Source: an uncultured Oscillospiraceae bacterium (lineage in GTDB: Bacteria; Bacillota; Clostridia; Oscillospirales; Oscillospiraceae). From it: 41,150 nucleotides of DNA. The notes beneath the pieces were generated by a model that saw nothing but the letters and a program-made list of their open reading frames with translations, did not search any database and had not been told where the DNA came from. A program made the translations under genes and the position numbers. Positions within the stretch are counted from its first letter, which is position 1, and every line of letters starts with the position of its first letter. The stretch is from the NCBI GenBank assembly GCA_947631395.1, contig CANRLF010000017.1, positions 1 through 41,150 of the forward strand. Reading direction: 5' to 3'. This document shows, piece by piece, positions 29,134 to 38,782 of this stretch.

Positions 29134-31548
29134 ATGTTCAAGGACAAAAAGGATTTCACAAGGCAGCTTGAAGCCGCCGCCATCGCAAATTACGGCAAGA
29201 CCTTCGCCAAGCTGGAGCCAAAGCTCAAGTATAACACCCTTGCCAAGCTCATAGCCTCCGAAGCCCGGAACATCCGGGTAAAGACCGACTCCAATATGGA
29301 GGAGAAGAAGCGGGTCTACTATTTCTCCATGGAGTTCCTCGTCGGAAAGCTCTTGGAAAACTATATAATGAACTTCGGCATCCACGACGTGGTGGAGGAG
29401 GGGCTGGCTGACTACGGCGTCACCATCGCGGAGCTGGCCCGGGAGGAGGAGGACGCCGGCCTCGGTAACGGCGGCCTCGGAAGGCTCGCGGCCTGCTTTA
29501 TCGACTCGCTGGCGAGTCTGGGCTACATCGGCCAGGGCAACGGCATCAGGTACCGCTACGGCCTTTTCCACCAGCGGATAGTCAACGGCTGTCAGGCGGA
29601 GGACCCGGACAACTGGCTGGAGGACGGCTACCCCTGGGAGATCGAGAGGCCCGAGGAGGCCGTGGTGGTGCGCTTCGGCGGCACCGTGGTGCACAAGTAC
29701 TCCGGCAACTCCATGAGCTATGAGTGGACAGGCGGCGAGGAGATCCTGGCGGTCCCCTACGATGTGCCCATCGTGGGCTACGGCGGGAGCACCGTGAACA
29801 ACCTGCGGCTCTGGTCGGCTGAGCCCGCCAAGCAGAACTTTGACATGGACGCCTTCAACCGGGGCGATTACGCCGGGGCCATGAAGTTCCGCTCCGACGT
29901 GGAGGCCATTACGAGCGTACTGTATCCAAACGATAACGCCGACCCCGGCAAGGTCCTGCGCTTAAAGCAGGAATACATGTTCGTGGCCGCGGGGCTCAAG
30001 TCAATACTTCGGTATTATAAGCGCGAGTACGGCAAACACGCCTGGAAGCGTTTCCCGGAGCTCATCGCCATCCACACCAACGACACCCATCCGGCCCTGT
30101 GCGCCCCGGAGCTTTTGAGGCTCCTTATCGACGAGGAGGGCCTTGATTGGGACACCGCCTGGGACATTGTGACCAGGTCCATATCCTACACCAACCACAC
30201 CATACTCCCCGAGGCGCTGGAGAAGTGGCCCATCGACATGTTCCGCCGCCTCCTGCCCAGGGTCTATGACTTCGTTGAGGAGATCGACCGCCGCTACCGC
30301 GAGTCCTTCGCCAAGAGCCGCGTGAACAATCAGGAGCTCCTGATGAACACCGCCATACTCTGGGGCGGACAGGTCAGGATGGCGAACCTGAGCATTATCG
30401 CCGGTCACGCCGTAAACGGCGTTGCGGCCCTCCACACCGAGATACTCAAGCACGACGTGCTCAAGGACTTCTACACCCTGACGCCGGAGAAATTCAACAA
30501 CAAGACAAACGGCGTCACTCACAGGCGTTTCCTGGCCCAGGCCAACCCCACCTACGCCGCCCTCATCACCGAGGCCATCGGCGATAAGTGGTACACCGAC
30601 GCCATGGAGCTATCAAAGCTCAAGGACTTTGAGGACGACGCCGCCTTCCTTGACAAGGCCGCCAAGTCCAAGGCCCGCAACAAGCAGGTCCTGGCCAGAT
30701 ATATAAAGGACACCACCGGCATCATCGTGGACACCGACTCCATCTTCGACATCCAGGTCAAGCGTTTCCACGCCTACAAGCGGCAGCTTTTGAACCTCTT
30801 CAAGATAATGGACCTCTACAACCACATCCTTGAGGATCCCAACTTCGACGTCAAGCCCACCACCTTCATCTTCGCCGGGAAGGCCGCCCAGGGCTATGAG
30901 TTCGCCAAGAACACCATAAGGCTCGTAAACTCCGTGGCGGACGTCATCAACACCGACACCCGGGTCCGCGGCAGGATAAGGGTAGTGTTCATACCCAACT
31001 TCTCCGTGTCCAACGGCCAGCTCATCTACCCCGCGGCGGACATCTCCGAGCAGATCTCCACCGCCGGCATGGAGGCCTCCGGCACCGGCTGCATGAAGTT
31101 TATGATGAACGGTGCCATTACCCTGGGCACTCTGGACGGCGCCAACGTGGAGATCGTGGAGCAGGTCGGCATGGACAACGCCGAGATCTTCGGCCTCAAG
31201 ACCGAGGAGATCGCGGAGCTCAAGCGGGGCTGGAGCTACTTCGCCAGGGGCGAGTACGAGGCCAATCCCAGGCTCCGCCACGTGGTGGACCAGCTCACCG
31301 ACGGCACCTACGCCAAGCTCTCCGGCGGGTTCGACAGCGTGTACTCCAACCTTATGAACTCCAACGACGAGTTTTACGTCCTCAAGGACTTCCAGCCCTA
31401 TGTGGACGCCTGGCACCGGCTGGAGACGCTTCACAGCAGCAAGCGTGAGTGGTACAAGAAGTCCGTCCACAACACCGCCTGCTCCGGCATATTCTCCTCC
31501 GACAGGACCATAAAGGAGTACGCCGACGAGGTGTGGCAGCTCAACTAA
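29134..31548 (+). CDS. glgP: Glycogen/starch phosphorylase
   Basis: The 804-residue GT35 enzyme phosphorolyses alpha-1,4-glucan ends to glucose-1-P. The PLP-binding Lys lies in EASGTGCMKFMMNGAITLGT, and the glucan/active-site segment NGGLGRLAACFIDSLA is intact. NDTHPAL, SYTNHTILPEALEKWP and VKRFHAYKRQLLN are family signatures. Length is complete. It sits between branching enzyme and the ADP-glucose pyrophosphorylase genes, so synthesis and breakdown share one transcript and must be balanced by enzyme regulation or mRNA processing. CAAGGAG precedes the ATG. Confidence 0.97.
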   Translation: MFKDKKDFTRQLEAAAIANYGKTFAKLEPKLKYNTLAKLIASEARNIRVKTDSNMEEKKRVYYFSMEFLVGKLLENYIMNFGIHDVVEEGLADYGVTIAELAREEEDAGLGNGGLGRLAACFIDSLASLGYIGQGNGIRYRYGLFHQRIVNGCQAEDPDNWLEDGYPWEIERPEEAVVVRFGGTVVHKYSGNSMSYEWTGGEEILAVPYDVPIVGYGGSTVNNLRLWSAEPAKQNFDMDAFNRGDYAGAMKFRSDVEAITSVLYPNDNADPGKVLRLKQEYMFVAAGLKSILRYYKREYGKHAWKRFPELIAIHTNDTHPALCAPELLRLLIDEEGLDWDTAWDIVTRSISYTNHTILPEALEKWPIDMFRRLLPRVYDFVEEIDRRYRESFAKSRVNNQELLMNTAILWGGQVRMANLSIIAGHAVNGVAALHTEILKHDVLKDFYTLTPEKFNNKTNGVTHRRFLAQANPTYAALITEAIGDKWYTDAMELSKLKDFEDDAAFLDKAAKSKARNKQVLARYIKDTTGIIVDTDSIFDIQVKRFHAYKRQLLNLFKIMDLYNHILEDPNFDVKPTTFIFAGKAAQGYEFAKNTIRLVNSVADVINTDTRVRGRIRVVFIPNFSVSNGQLIYPAADISEQISTAGMEASGTGCMKFMMNGAITLGTLDGANVEIVEQVGMDNAEIFGLKTEEIAELKRGWSYFARGEYEANPRLRHVVDQLTDGTYAKLSGGFDSVYSNLMNSNDEFYVLKDFQPYVDAWHRLETLHSSKREWYKKSVHNTACSGIFSSDRTIKEYADEVWQLN

Positions 31549-31553
31549 GGGCA

Positions 31554-31573
31554 TAAAGCCTACGGGCTTTTTA
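31554..31573 (+). terminator. Weak hairpin after glgP
   Basis: AAAGCC-tac-GGGCTTTTT is a short stem with a T run. It is weak enough for partial read-through to glgC. Confidence 0.45.
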
Positions 31574-31585
31574 AAACACATAATA

Positions 31586-31603
31586 TCAAATAATCATATC
31601 ATC
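31586..31603 (+). repeat. 18-nt leader motif, copy before glgC
   Basis: TCAAATAATCATATCATC lies in the glgC leader, just before AAGGAGGG. The same 18-mer with one change (C to G at position 15) lies at 35497-35514 in the leader of the GH13-GH77 gene. Confidence 0.6.
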
Positions 31604-31617
31604 AAGGAGGGACAATT

Positions 31618-32757
31618 GTGGTAAACAAAAAACCGTTCATAGCCATGCTGCTCGCGGGAGGGCAGGGCAGCAGGCTGGGTGCTCTCACAAAGCACATCGC
31701 CAAGCCCGCCGTGTCCTTTGGCGGAAAGTACCGTATCATCGACTTCGCCCTCTCCAACTGCGCCAACTCCCACATCGACACCGTGGGCGTCCTGACCCAG
31801 TACAGGCCCTACCTTCTCAACACTTACATCGGCACCGGCTCATCCTGGGACCTGGACTCCCATGACGGCGGCGTCGCCATCCTTCCCCCCTACGCCACCG
31901 AGACCGGCGGCCAGTGGTACGCCGGCACCGCCGACGCCATCTATCAGAACCTTGATTACATAAACCTCTACGATCCCGATTACGTGATCATCCTCTCCGG
32001 CGACCACATCTACCGCATGGACTACCGGCAGATGCTCCGCACCCACATCGAGAACAACGCCGACCTCACCATCGCGGTAATGACCGTGCCCTGGGAGGAG
32101 GCGCCGCGTCTGGGCATCCTGGCCGCGGACGAGAGCGGCAAGATCTACGACTTTGAGGAGAAGCCCGCCAAGCCCAAGTCAAACCTCGCCTCCATGGGCA
32201 TATACATCTTCTCAAAGAAGGTCCTTGAGGACTCCCTCATCGCCGACAGCCGGGACCCCGACTCCGAGCACGACTTCGGCAAGAACATAATCCCCACCCT
32301 CTTAGGGCAGGGCAAGCGCCTCTTCGTCCACAGGTTCGAGGGCTTCTGGAAGGACGTGGGGACCATACCAACCTTCCACGAGACCAGCATGGACCTTCTG
32401 GAGGCCGAGCCCCAGTTCGACCTTATGAGCGAGGACTTCCCCACCCTCACCCAGGACGACAGCCTGCCTCCCCACTACGTGGGGCCCAAGGGCTCAGTTG
32501 AGCGGGCCTTCGTGGGCAACGGCTCCATAGTCCTCGGCAAGGTGGAGCACTCCATCGTCTCCAACGGCTGCACCGTGGAGGAGGGCGCCACGGTTACGGA
32601 CTCCATCCTCCTGCCCAACGTGACGGTAGAGAAGGGCGCCAAGGTCATTAGGGCCATCGTTGGCGAGGGCGCCACCGTCAAGGCCAAGGCCACTTTCGGC
32701 TCCGCGGATACCGCCGAGCCCATAGCCGTCGTCGGCGACGACGCGGTAGTTGAATAA
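31618..32757 (+). CDS. glgC: Glucose-1-phosphate adenylyltransferase, catalytic subunit GlgC
   Basis: The 379-residue enzyme makes ADP-glucose from ATP and glucose-1-P, the committed step of glycogen synthesis. The catalytic loop [14 protein letters not shown] is intact, with [34 protein letters not shown] and the C-terminal left-handed beta helix (hexapeptide repeats). A GTG start at 31618 has GGAGG 7 nt upstream. The next gene encodes the GlgD partner; Firmicute GlgC-GlgD form heterotetramers with changed allosteric response. Confidence 0.97.
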   Translation: MVNKKPFIAMLLAGGQGSRLGALTKHIAKPAVSFGGKYRIIDFALSNCANSHIDTVGVLTQYRPYLLNTYIGTGSSWDLDSHDGGVAILPPYATETGGQWYAGTADAIYQNLDYINLYDPDYVIILSGDHIYRMDYRQMLRTHIENNADLTIAVMTVPWEEAPRLGILAADESGKIYDFEEKPAKPKSNLASMGIYIFSKKVLEDSLIADSRDPDSEHDFGKNIIPTLLGQGKRLFVHRFEGFWKDVGTIPTFHETSMDLLEAEPQFDLMSEDFPTLTQDDSLPPHYVGPKGSVERAFVGNGSIVLGKVEHSIVSNGCTVEEGATVTDSILLPNVTVEKGAKVIRAIVGEGATVKAKATFGSADTAEPIAVVGDDAVVE

Positions 32758-32771
32758 GGAGGTGCGAAATA

Positions 32772-33854
32772 ATGGATAGAGTTATCGGACTTATCGCCGC
32801 CAACTTTGAGACGAAGGACATGGGTGAGCTCACCGAGGAGCGCACCGTGGCCAGCCTGCCCTACGGCGGCGCGTACAGAGTCGTGGACTTCGCCATCTCC
32901 AACATGGTGAACTCCGGCATAAAGACACTGGGCCTCATTACCCCGTACAAGTACCGCTCCATCATCGACCACGTGGGCGCCGGCAAGGCCTGGGACTTAG
33001 ACCGCAAGAACGGCGGCCTCTTCGTCCTGCCCGGCTCCGTTTTCGGTATCCAGAGCGAGAACAGCCACTTCCTGCTGAGGGACATCCGCCGCAACAAGGT
33101 ATATCTTGACAGGAGCCCCTCCCCCTACATACTCATCACCGCCGCCAACGTCATAAGCCACATGGACTACCGCCCCCTCATCGTGGAGCACATAAAGTCC
33201 GGCGCGGACATCACCGTCGTATACAACACCTGCGACCGTGACGAGCCCCACAGGCTGGGCGTAAACGTGGAGGACGGGCGCGTCACGGGCTTCAAGCCCA
33301 ACCCCAAGAAGTACGAGGACGCCATGCTGGACACCTTCATCATCTCCCGTGAGCTCCTTATGAAGATCATGGAGTGGTACGCCGCGGTGGATTACCTTGA
33401 TTTCTTCGAGGCCATCGAGGGCGACCTTGACAAGATGGACGTCAGGGCCTATAAGTACGATGGCTATGCCCGTCAGATGTTCACCGCCAGGGACTACTTC
33501 GAGTACTCCATGGAGGTCCTGAACCTTGACGTGGCCGCGGAGCTCTTCAGCCGCGACCGCCCCATCGCCACCAAGGCCGCGGAGAGCGCCCCCGCCAAGT
33601 ATCTGGAGGGCGCAAAGGTCCGCAACTCCATGGTCACCGCCGGGTCCCTCATCGAGGGCGAGGTGGATCACTCCATCCTCTTCCGCGGCGTACATGTGTG
33701 CAAGGGCGCGAAGGTGAAAAACTCCATCATCATGCAGCACTGCGTCATCGAGGAGGGCGCCGTGGTGGAGAACGTCATCCTTGACAAGTCAAACGTGGTG
33801 AAGGCCGGGGCGGTCATAAAGGGCACCGGCGACGCCACCTACATAATGTCCTGA
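32772..33854 (+). CDS. glgD: Glucose-1-phosphate adenylyltransferase regulatory subunit GlgD
   Basis: The 360-residue paralogue of GlgC lacks the catalytic GGQGSRL loop: its N-terminus reads IGLIAANFETKDMGELTEERTV. It keeps LPYGGAYRVVDFAISNMVNSGI, YILITAANVISHMDYRPL and the beta-helix tail. In Firmicutes GlgD is inactive alone and raises the activity of GlgC. It starts 14 bp after the glgC stop with AAGGAGG, so equal expression is likely. Confidence 0.95.
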   Translation: MDRVIGLIAANFETKDMGELTEERTVASLPYGGAYRVVDFAISNMVNSGIKTLGLITPYKYRSIIDHVGAGKAWDLDRKNGGLFVLPGSVFGIQSENSHFLLRDIRRNKVYLDRSPSPYILITAANVISHMDYRPLIVEHIKSGADITVVYNTCDRDEPHRLGVNVEDGRVTGFKPNPKKYEDAMLDTFIISRELLMKIMEWYAAVDYLDFFEAIEGDLDKMDVRAYKYDGYARQMFTARDYFEYSMEVLNLDVAAELFSRDRPIATKAAESAPAKYLEGAKVRNSMVTAGSLIEGEVDHSILFRGVHVCKGAKVKNSIIMQHCVIEEGAVVENVILDKSNVVKAGAVIKGTGDATYIMS

Positions 33855-33860
33855 TCTCTG

Positions 33861-33930
33861 TGCCCTCCCCGCCCGGGCGGGGAGGGCATAAGCGGGCACA
33901 GCCTCAGTCACGACCTCTTCCGCGAAGAGG
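33861..33930. terminator. 28-bp perfect palindrome and second hairpin between glgD and glgA
   Basis: TGCCCTCCCCGCCC/GGGCGGGGAGGGCA (33861-33888) is an uninterrupted palindrome. CCTCTTC-cgc-GAAGAGG (33914-33930) follows. No T run is present. The first belongs to the same CCCCGCCC-GGGCGGGG family as the dispersed repeats at 1270-1302 and 40824-40850. Confidence 0.5.
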
Positions 33931-33947
33931 AGAATAAGGAGAAGAAA

Positions 33948-35450
33948 ATGAGAAGAAAGCTCAGAGTTTTATTCGCCGCCTATGAGGCCGTGCCGTTTAT
34001 GAAAACCGGCGGCCTGGGCGACGTGGGCGGCTCCCTGCCCCAGGCGCTGAAGGCCGCGGGGTGCGAGTGCCGCGTCATTATCCCCAAGTTTATGACCATA
34101 CCCGACGAGTACAAGGCCAAGATGACCCACGTCACCGATTTCTACGTTTCCCTTGGCTGGCGCAACGTCTACTGCGGCATCGAGAAGCTCACATATAAGG
34201 GCGTGGTGTACTACTTCGTGGACAACGAGTACTACTTCAACCGCGAGCGCCCCTACGGCTACTTTGACGACGGCGAGCGCATCGCCTACTTCTCAAAGGC
34301 CATAGTCGAGGCACTGCAATATCTGCCGGACTTCAAGTGCGACGTCCTCCACTGCAACGACTGGCACACCGCCCTGGCCCCCGTGTTCCTGCGGGAGTTC
34401 TATCAGGGCCTGCCGCTCTATGAGAACGTGAAAACGGTGTTCTCCATCCACAACCTGAAGTTCCAGGGGCAGATGAGCGACTACGTCCTGGGCGACGTAC
34501 TGGGGCTGTGGGGCATCCCCGCCGCCTCCAACCAGCTCAGGTGCGACGAGCGGAGCATAAGCTACATGAAGGGCGCCCTGCTGTATTCCGACATCCTCAG
34601 TACCGTCTCCAAGACATACGCCGAGGAGATAAAGACGCCGTTTTACGGCGAGAGGATGGACGGCATTTTCCGCGACCGGGCCAGCGTCCTCTATGGCATA
34701 ATGAACGGCATAGACACGCAGATGTGGGACCCGGCCACAGACCCCATGATACCCTACCACTACACCGCCGCCGACCGCTCCGGCAAGGCCAAGTGCAAGG
34801 CGGAGCTCCAGAAGGAGCTGGGGCTGGAGGTCAACCCCGACAGGCCCCTGGTAGTTATGATCGGGCGCCTCACGGAGCAGAAGGGCATGGACCTTGTCCA
34901 GCGGGTCATCGGCGAGATGATGGACAGATCCATACAGCTGGCGGTCCTGGGCACCGGCGAAAAGCAGTATGAGGACATGCTCAGCTACTACGCCTGGGAG
35001 CGGGCGGGGAGCTGCTCGGCCTGCGTCCGCTTTGACGAGGCCCTGTCCCACCGGATGTACGCCGGCGCGGATATACTGCTTATGCCCAGCCTCTTTGAGC
35101 CCTGCGGCCTTAGCCAGATGATCGCCATGCGCTACGGCACACTGCCCGTGGTGCGCGAGACCGGCGGCCTCAAGGACTCCGTCATCCCCTATAACCAGTT
35201 CACCGGCGACGGCACGGGCTTCAGCTTCGCCAACTACAACGCCCACGAGATGCTGTTCACCGTTTTCAACGCCTGCGAGCTCTTCTGGACGGACAAGGAG
35301 GGCTGGAGCAAGCTCCAGGACAACGCCATGGCCCAGGACTTCAGCTGGGATCGGGCGGCCAGGGAGTATCTGGAGCTCTATGAGATGACCCACCCCGAGG
35401 TCGAGCCCTGGCACAAGAAAAAGGACGACGCCGAGGCGGAGGCCGAATGA
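33948..35450 (+). CDS. glgA: Glycogen synthase GlgA (ADP-glucose-dependent)
   Basis: The 500-residue GT5 enzyme elongates alpha-1,4-glucan from ADP-glucose. The N-terminal nucleotide-sugar motif KTGGLGDVGGSLPQAL, HCNDWHTALAPVFL, FSIHNLKFQG, and the C-terminal MPSLFEPCGLSQMIAMRYGTLPVVRETGGLKDSV are all present. The length is typical, with a short acidic tail (DDAEAEAE). AAGGAG precedes the ATG. It uses the product of the two preceding genes. Confidence 0.97.
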   Translation: MRRKLRVLFAAYEAVPFMKTGGLGDVGGSLPQALKAAGCECRVIIPKFMTIPDEYKAKMTHVTDFYVSLGWRNVYCGIEKLTYKGVVYYFVDNEYYFNRERPYGYFDDGERIAYFSKAIVEALQYLPDFKCDVLHCNDWHTALAPVFLREFYQGLPLYENVKTVFSIHNLKFQGQMSDYVLGDVLGLWGIPAASNQLRCDERSISYMKGALLYSDILSTVSKTYAEEIKTPFYGERMDGIFRDRASVLYGIMNGIDTQMWDPATDPMIPYHYTAADRSGKAKCKAELQKELGLEVNPDRPLVVMIGRLTEQKGMDLVQRVIGEMMDRSIQLAVLGTGEKQYEDMLSYYAWERAGSCSACVRFDEALSHRMYAGADILLMPSLFEPCGLSQMIAMRYGTLPVVRETGGLKDSVIPYNQFTGDGTGFSFANYNAHEMLFTVFNACELFWTDKEGWSKLQDNAMAQDFSWDRAAREYLELYEMTHPEVEPWHKKKDDAEAEAE

Positions 35451-35464
35451 CCGAATAACTTAAC

Positions 35465-35484
35465 GGGGCGGCACTCGCCGCCCC
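35465..35484. terminator. Hairpin after glgA
   Basis: GGGGCGGC-ACTC-GCCGCCCC is a perfect 8-bp stem with no T run, so it is probably an mRNA 3'-end protector or attenuator rather than a full stop. Confidence 0.45.
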
Positions 35485-35496
35485 GCGGCGGAAACG

Positions 35497-35514
35497 TCAA
35501 ATAATCATATGATC
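35497..35514 (+). repeat. 18-nt leader motif, copy before GH13-GH77 gene
   Basis: TCAAATAATCATATGATC matches 31586-31603 at 17 of 18 positions and likewise lies in the leader, about 20 bp before the start codon. The two copies share no neighbouring similarity beyond a few bases, so the motif itself seems kept or copied. Confidence 0.6.
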
Positions 35515-35534
35515 GTCAAAGGAAACCCAACCGT

Positions 35535-38500
35535 ATGAGAGCATATCACAACTCCCGCGAGCTTAAATTTCGCGACCCATTTGGCGCTGTCGCAGTCGGC
35601 GGCGCTGTTTCCGTTTCAATAGACACCTGGGACGGCGAGGCCGAAAGCTGCGACCTGCGCCTGTGGGTGGACAAAAAGGGCGAGACCCTTATCCCCATGG
35701 AAAAGGACGGCGGGCGCTTCACCGCCACCTTCACGCCGGACTGCCCGGATATATACTGGTACAGCTTCGTATTCCACTTCTCCGACGGCAACTTCTGCTA
35801 CTACGGGCCCAGGGAGGGCCGCGTGGGCGGGGAGGGGGAGATGTACGGCTGGGACCGGGAGCACCCTTCATATCAGCTCACAGCCTACATACCCAGAGCC
35901 GTGCCGGATTGGTACAAAAACGCCATAGTCTATCAGATATTCCCGGATCGCTTCTTCAGGGGCCGGGACTTTCAGGAGAGGGCCGACGCCGTCATGGCCA
36001 GGGCCCGCAACGGCATACCCAAGGCCATCGTGAAAAAATGGGACACCCCGGTGAGCTACAAGCGCCTGCCCTCAGGCGGCATAAGGACCTGGGAATTTTA
36101 CGGCGGCACACTGAAGGGCATAGAGGAGAAGCTCGACTATCTCAGCGCCCTCGGCGTGACGGCGCTGTACCTGAACCCCATCTTCGAGGCCGCCAGCAAC
36201 CACCGCTATGACACCGGCGACTATGAGAAGGTGGACGGGCTTCTGGGCGACGAGGAGTCCTTCAAAAGCCTCGCGCGGGCGTGCGAAAAGCGGGGAATAC
36301 GCATAATTTTGGACGGCGTATTCAATCACACCGGCTGTGACAGCAAATATTTCAACAAATTCGGCAATTACCCCGAGCCCGGGGCGTACCAGGGCCCGGA
36401 GTCAAAATATTATCACTGGTACCGCTTCCACAGCTTCCCGGACGATTACGAGAGCTGGTGGGGCAACGACGACCTGCCTGACGTGGAGGAGCACGACCCG
36501 GACTACAAGCGGTACATATACGAAGATCCCGATTCCATCGTCCGCCGCTGGATGCGCCTCGGGGCCTCCGGCTGGAGGCTGGACGTGGCGGACGAGCTCC
36601 CCGACGACTTCATCGAGGGCATAAAATCCGCCGTGGTGGCGGAAAAGGGCGACGATGGCCTTCTTATGGGCGAGGTCTGGGAGGACGCGTCAAACAAGCG
36701 GGCCTACGGGGAGCTCCGGAGGTACTTCCTGGGCACGGAGCTGGACTGCGTGATGAACTACCCCTTCCGCACCGGCGTACTCTACTATCTCCTCGGGGAC
36801 CTCAGCGCCGAGGACCTTCTGGAGACCGTGCTGAGCCTTCAGGAAAACTACCCGCCGGAAAATTTCAAGGGCTCATTGAACCTTATGGGCAGTCACGACA
36901 GGGCCAGAGTTATGACGGTCCTGGGCGGCGCGCCGGAACCGGAGAATTTGACGGACGCCCAAAGGCGCGAATATAAGCTGACCCCGGATAAGCGCGGCCT
37001 TGCCAAGGGGCGGCTGTGGCTTATGGCGCTGATGCAGATGACCCTCCCCGGTGTGCCCTGCGTCTATTACGGCGACGAGGCCGGTATGGAGGGCTACGCC
37101 GACCCGTATAACCGTGGCCCCTTCCCCTGGGGCAAGGAGGACCGGGACAACTACACCATCTACCGCAACGCCATCAACCTGCGCCGGGCCTTCCCGGAGC
37201 TGGTGGAGGCAAGCTTTGAGCCCTTCGCCTTCGGACCGGAGGTCTTTGGCTATCACCGGGACTGGGGCGACGGCGAGGGCCTGGTCATCCTCATAAACCG
37301 TGGCCGTGAGACGAGGAACGTGACTATCAGCGCCCACGGCGAGGACGTCACCGACGTGCTGGGCGGAGCTCAGTACAGGCACCACGACGGGCTCGTGGAC
37401 GTGACGCTGTGGCCCATGGGCTCGGCGATCCTCTACTTCCATAAAAAGGAGCGCCTCGGAAGGCCCTTGGAGCGGGGAGCCGGGATACTGGCGCATATAA
37501 CGAGCATCCCCAACGCCGCGGGACCCGGGAATATCGGCAAGGCCGCCTATGACTTCGTGGACTTTTTGAGCCAGTCCGGCCAGAAATACTGGCAGATACT
37601 GCCCATAAATCCCACGGACGCCCACGGCTCGCCCTACGCCGGGGCCTCGGCCTTCGCGGCAAATATCTCCCTCCTGCCGGAGAGCTTGGAGGAGCTGCGG
37701 CGGGAGTTTGAGAGCTTCACCCCCGACGGCGGCTACCGGGATTTCCTCCGGAAAAACGGTGACTGGCTGGAGCCCTACGCCGTCTACGCCGCCATAAAGG
37801 CGTGTGTGTCGGAAAAGCACTACATTACCTGGCCGGAGAAGTACCGGAAGTACTCGCCGGAGCTTTCGCGCGACCCGGAGCTTGCCCGGGAGGCGGAGTT
37901 TCAGAAGTTCTGCCAGTATAAATTCGAGCTTGCCTGGCACCGGCTGAGGGACTACGCCAAAGCGAAGGGCGTGACCATCATCGGCGACATGCCCATGTAC
38001 GTGTCCGGCGACTCCGCCGACGTGTGGGCCGAGCCCGGGGAATTTATGGTCAGGAAGGACGGACGGCCCGGCTTCATCGCCGGAGTGCCGCCCACCTACA
38101 TGGACGACGGGCAGGTCTGGGGCAACCCGGTCTATAACTGGGACGTGATGCGGGCAAACGGCTATGACTGGTGGATGCGCCGGTTCCGGCGGATGCTGGA
38201 CCTCTACGATTTTACGCGCCTTGACCACTTCATGGGCTTCGAGTCCGGCTGGGCGGTGCCGGAGGGCGGCAAGCCCGCCGACGGCCACTGGATATTCGGG
38301 CCGGGACTGGAGCTCTTCAGGGCCGCCTATGACAAATTCGGGGCCCTGCCCTTCGTGGCGGAGGACCTGGGGGACATCACCCCGGCGATCCGGGCGCTTC
38401 TTGCCAGATGCGGCTTTCTGGGCACCGACGTCATGCAGTATCAGAACGCCGACCCCATCTGGGGATATTTCCCGCCCAAGGAGAAGATCGGCTACTCCGG

Positions 38501-38777
38501 TACCCACGACAACAGGACGCTTATGGGCTTCTGCCGGGACAAGTACCCCGACCGCTCCCCCCGGGACACCGCCCCGGAGCTTATAAGGAGGCTCATGGAG
38601 AGCTCCGCCGACGTGGTCATTCTCCAGCTCCAGGACGTGCTGGGCCTGGATGACGCGTCCCGGATGAACACCCCCGGCACCACGGGCAAAAACTGGTCCT
38701 GGCAGGCGAAGATCACCGACTTCAAAGACGCCGCGGAGCGTCTTTCAAGGGATACAAAAATCTATAAGAGGAGCTGA
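35535..38777 (+). CDS. Fusion of GH13 alpha-glucanase (neopullulanase-like) and GH77 4-alpha-glucanotransferase (MalQ)
   Basis: The 1080-residue protein joins two enzymes. Residues 1-~120 are a CBM34-like beta sandwich; ~130-630 a GH13 barrel with IVYQIFPDRFF, Asp in SGWRLDVADELP, Glu in LMGEVWED and Asp in LMGSHDRARV. From ~645 to the end is a complete GH77 domain: ILAHITSIPNAAGPGNIGK, nucleophile Asp in FTRLDHFMGFE, acid/base Glu in FVAEDLGDITP, and YSGTHDNRTLMGF. The pair would cut limit dextrins and recycle short maltodextrins for GlgP. No signal peptide, so it acts on internal glycogen. The start follows AAAGGA. Confidence 0.93.
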   Translation: MRAYHNSRELKFRDPFGAVAVGGAVSVSIDTWDGEAESCDLRLWVDKKGETLIPMEKDGGRFTATFTPDCPDIYWYSFVFHFSDGNFCYYGPREGRVGGEGEMYGWDREHPSYQLTAYIPRAVPDWYKNAIVYQIFPDRFFRGRDFQERADAVMARARNGIPKAIVKKWDTPVSYKRLPSGGIRTWEFYGGTLKGIEEKLDYLSALGVTALYLNPIFEAASNHRYDTGDYEKVDGLLGDEESFKSLARACEKRGIRIILDGVFNHTGCDSKYFNKFGNYPEPGAYQGPESKYYHWYRFHSFPDDYESWWGNDDLPDVEEHDPDYKRYIYEDPDSIVRRWMRLGASGWRLDVADELPDDFIEGIKSAVVAEKGDDGLLMGEVWEDASNKRAYGELRRYFLGTELDCVMNYPFRTGVLYYLLGDLSAEDLLETVLSLQENYPPENFKGSLNLMGSHDRARVMTVLGGAPEPENLTDAQRREYKLTPDKRGLAKGRLWLMALMQMTLPGVPCVYYGDEAGMEGYADPYNRGPFPWGKEDRDNYTIYRNAINLRRAFPELVEASFEPFAFGPEVFGYHRDWGDGEGLVILINRGRETRNVTISAHGEDVTDVLGGAQYRHHDGLVDVTLWPMGSAILYFHKKERLGRPLERGAGILAHITSIPNAAGPGNIGKAAYDFVDFLSQSGQKYWQILPINPTDAHGSPYAGASAFAANISLLPESLEELRREFESFTPDGGYRDFLRKNGDWLEPYAVYAAIKACVSEKHYITWPEKYRKYSPELSRDPELAREAEFQKFCQYKFELAWHRLRDYAKAKGVTIIGDMPMYVSGDSADVWAEPGEFMVRKDGRPGFIAGVPPTYMDDGQVWGNPVYNWDVMRANGYDWWMRRFRRMLDLYDFTRLDHFMGFESGWAVPEGGKPADGHWIFGPGLELFRAAYDKFGALPFVAEDLGDITPAIRALLARCGFLGTDVMQYQNADPIWGYFPPKEKIGYSGTHDNRTLMGFCRDKYPDRSPRDTAPELIRRLMESSADVVILQLQDVLGLDDASRMNTPGTTGKNWSWQAKITDFKDAAERLSRDTKIYKRS

Positions 38778-38782
38778 ACAAA

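Noticed and set aside
36873-38507. Minus-strand 544-codon frame opposite the GH13-GH77 gene
   Set aside because: Antisense shadow; the plus-strand frame has all catalytic motifs of two enzyme families.
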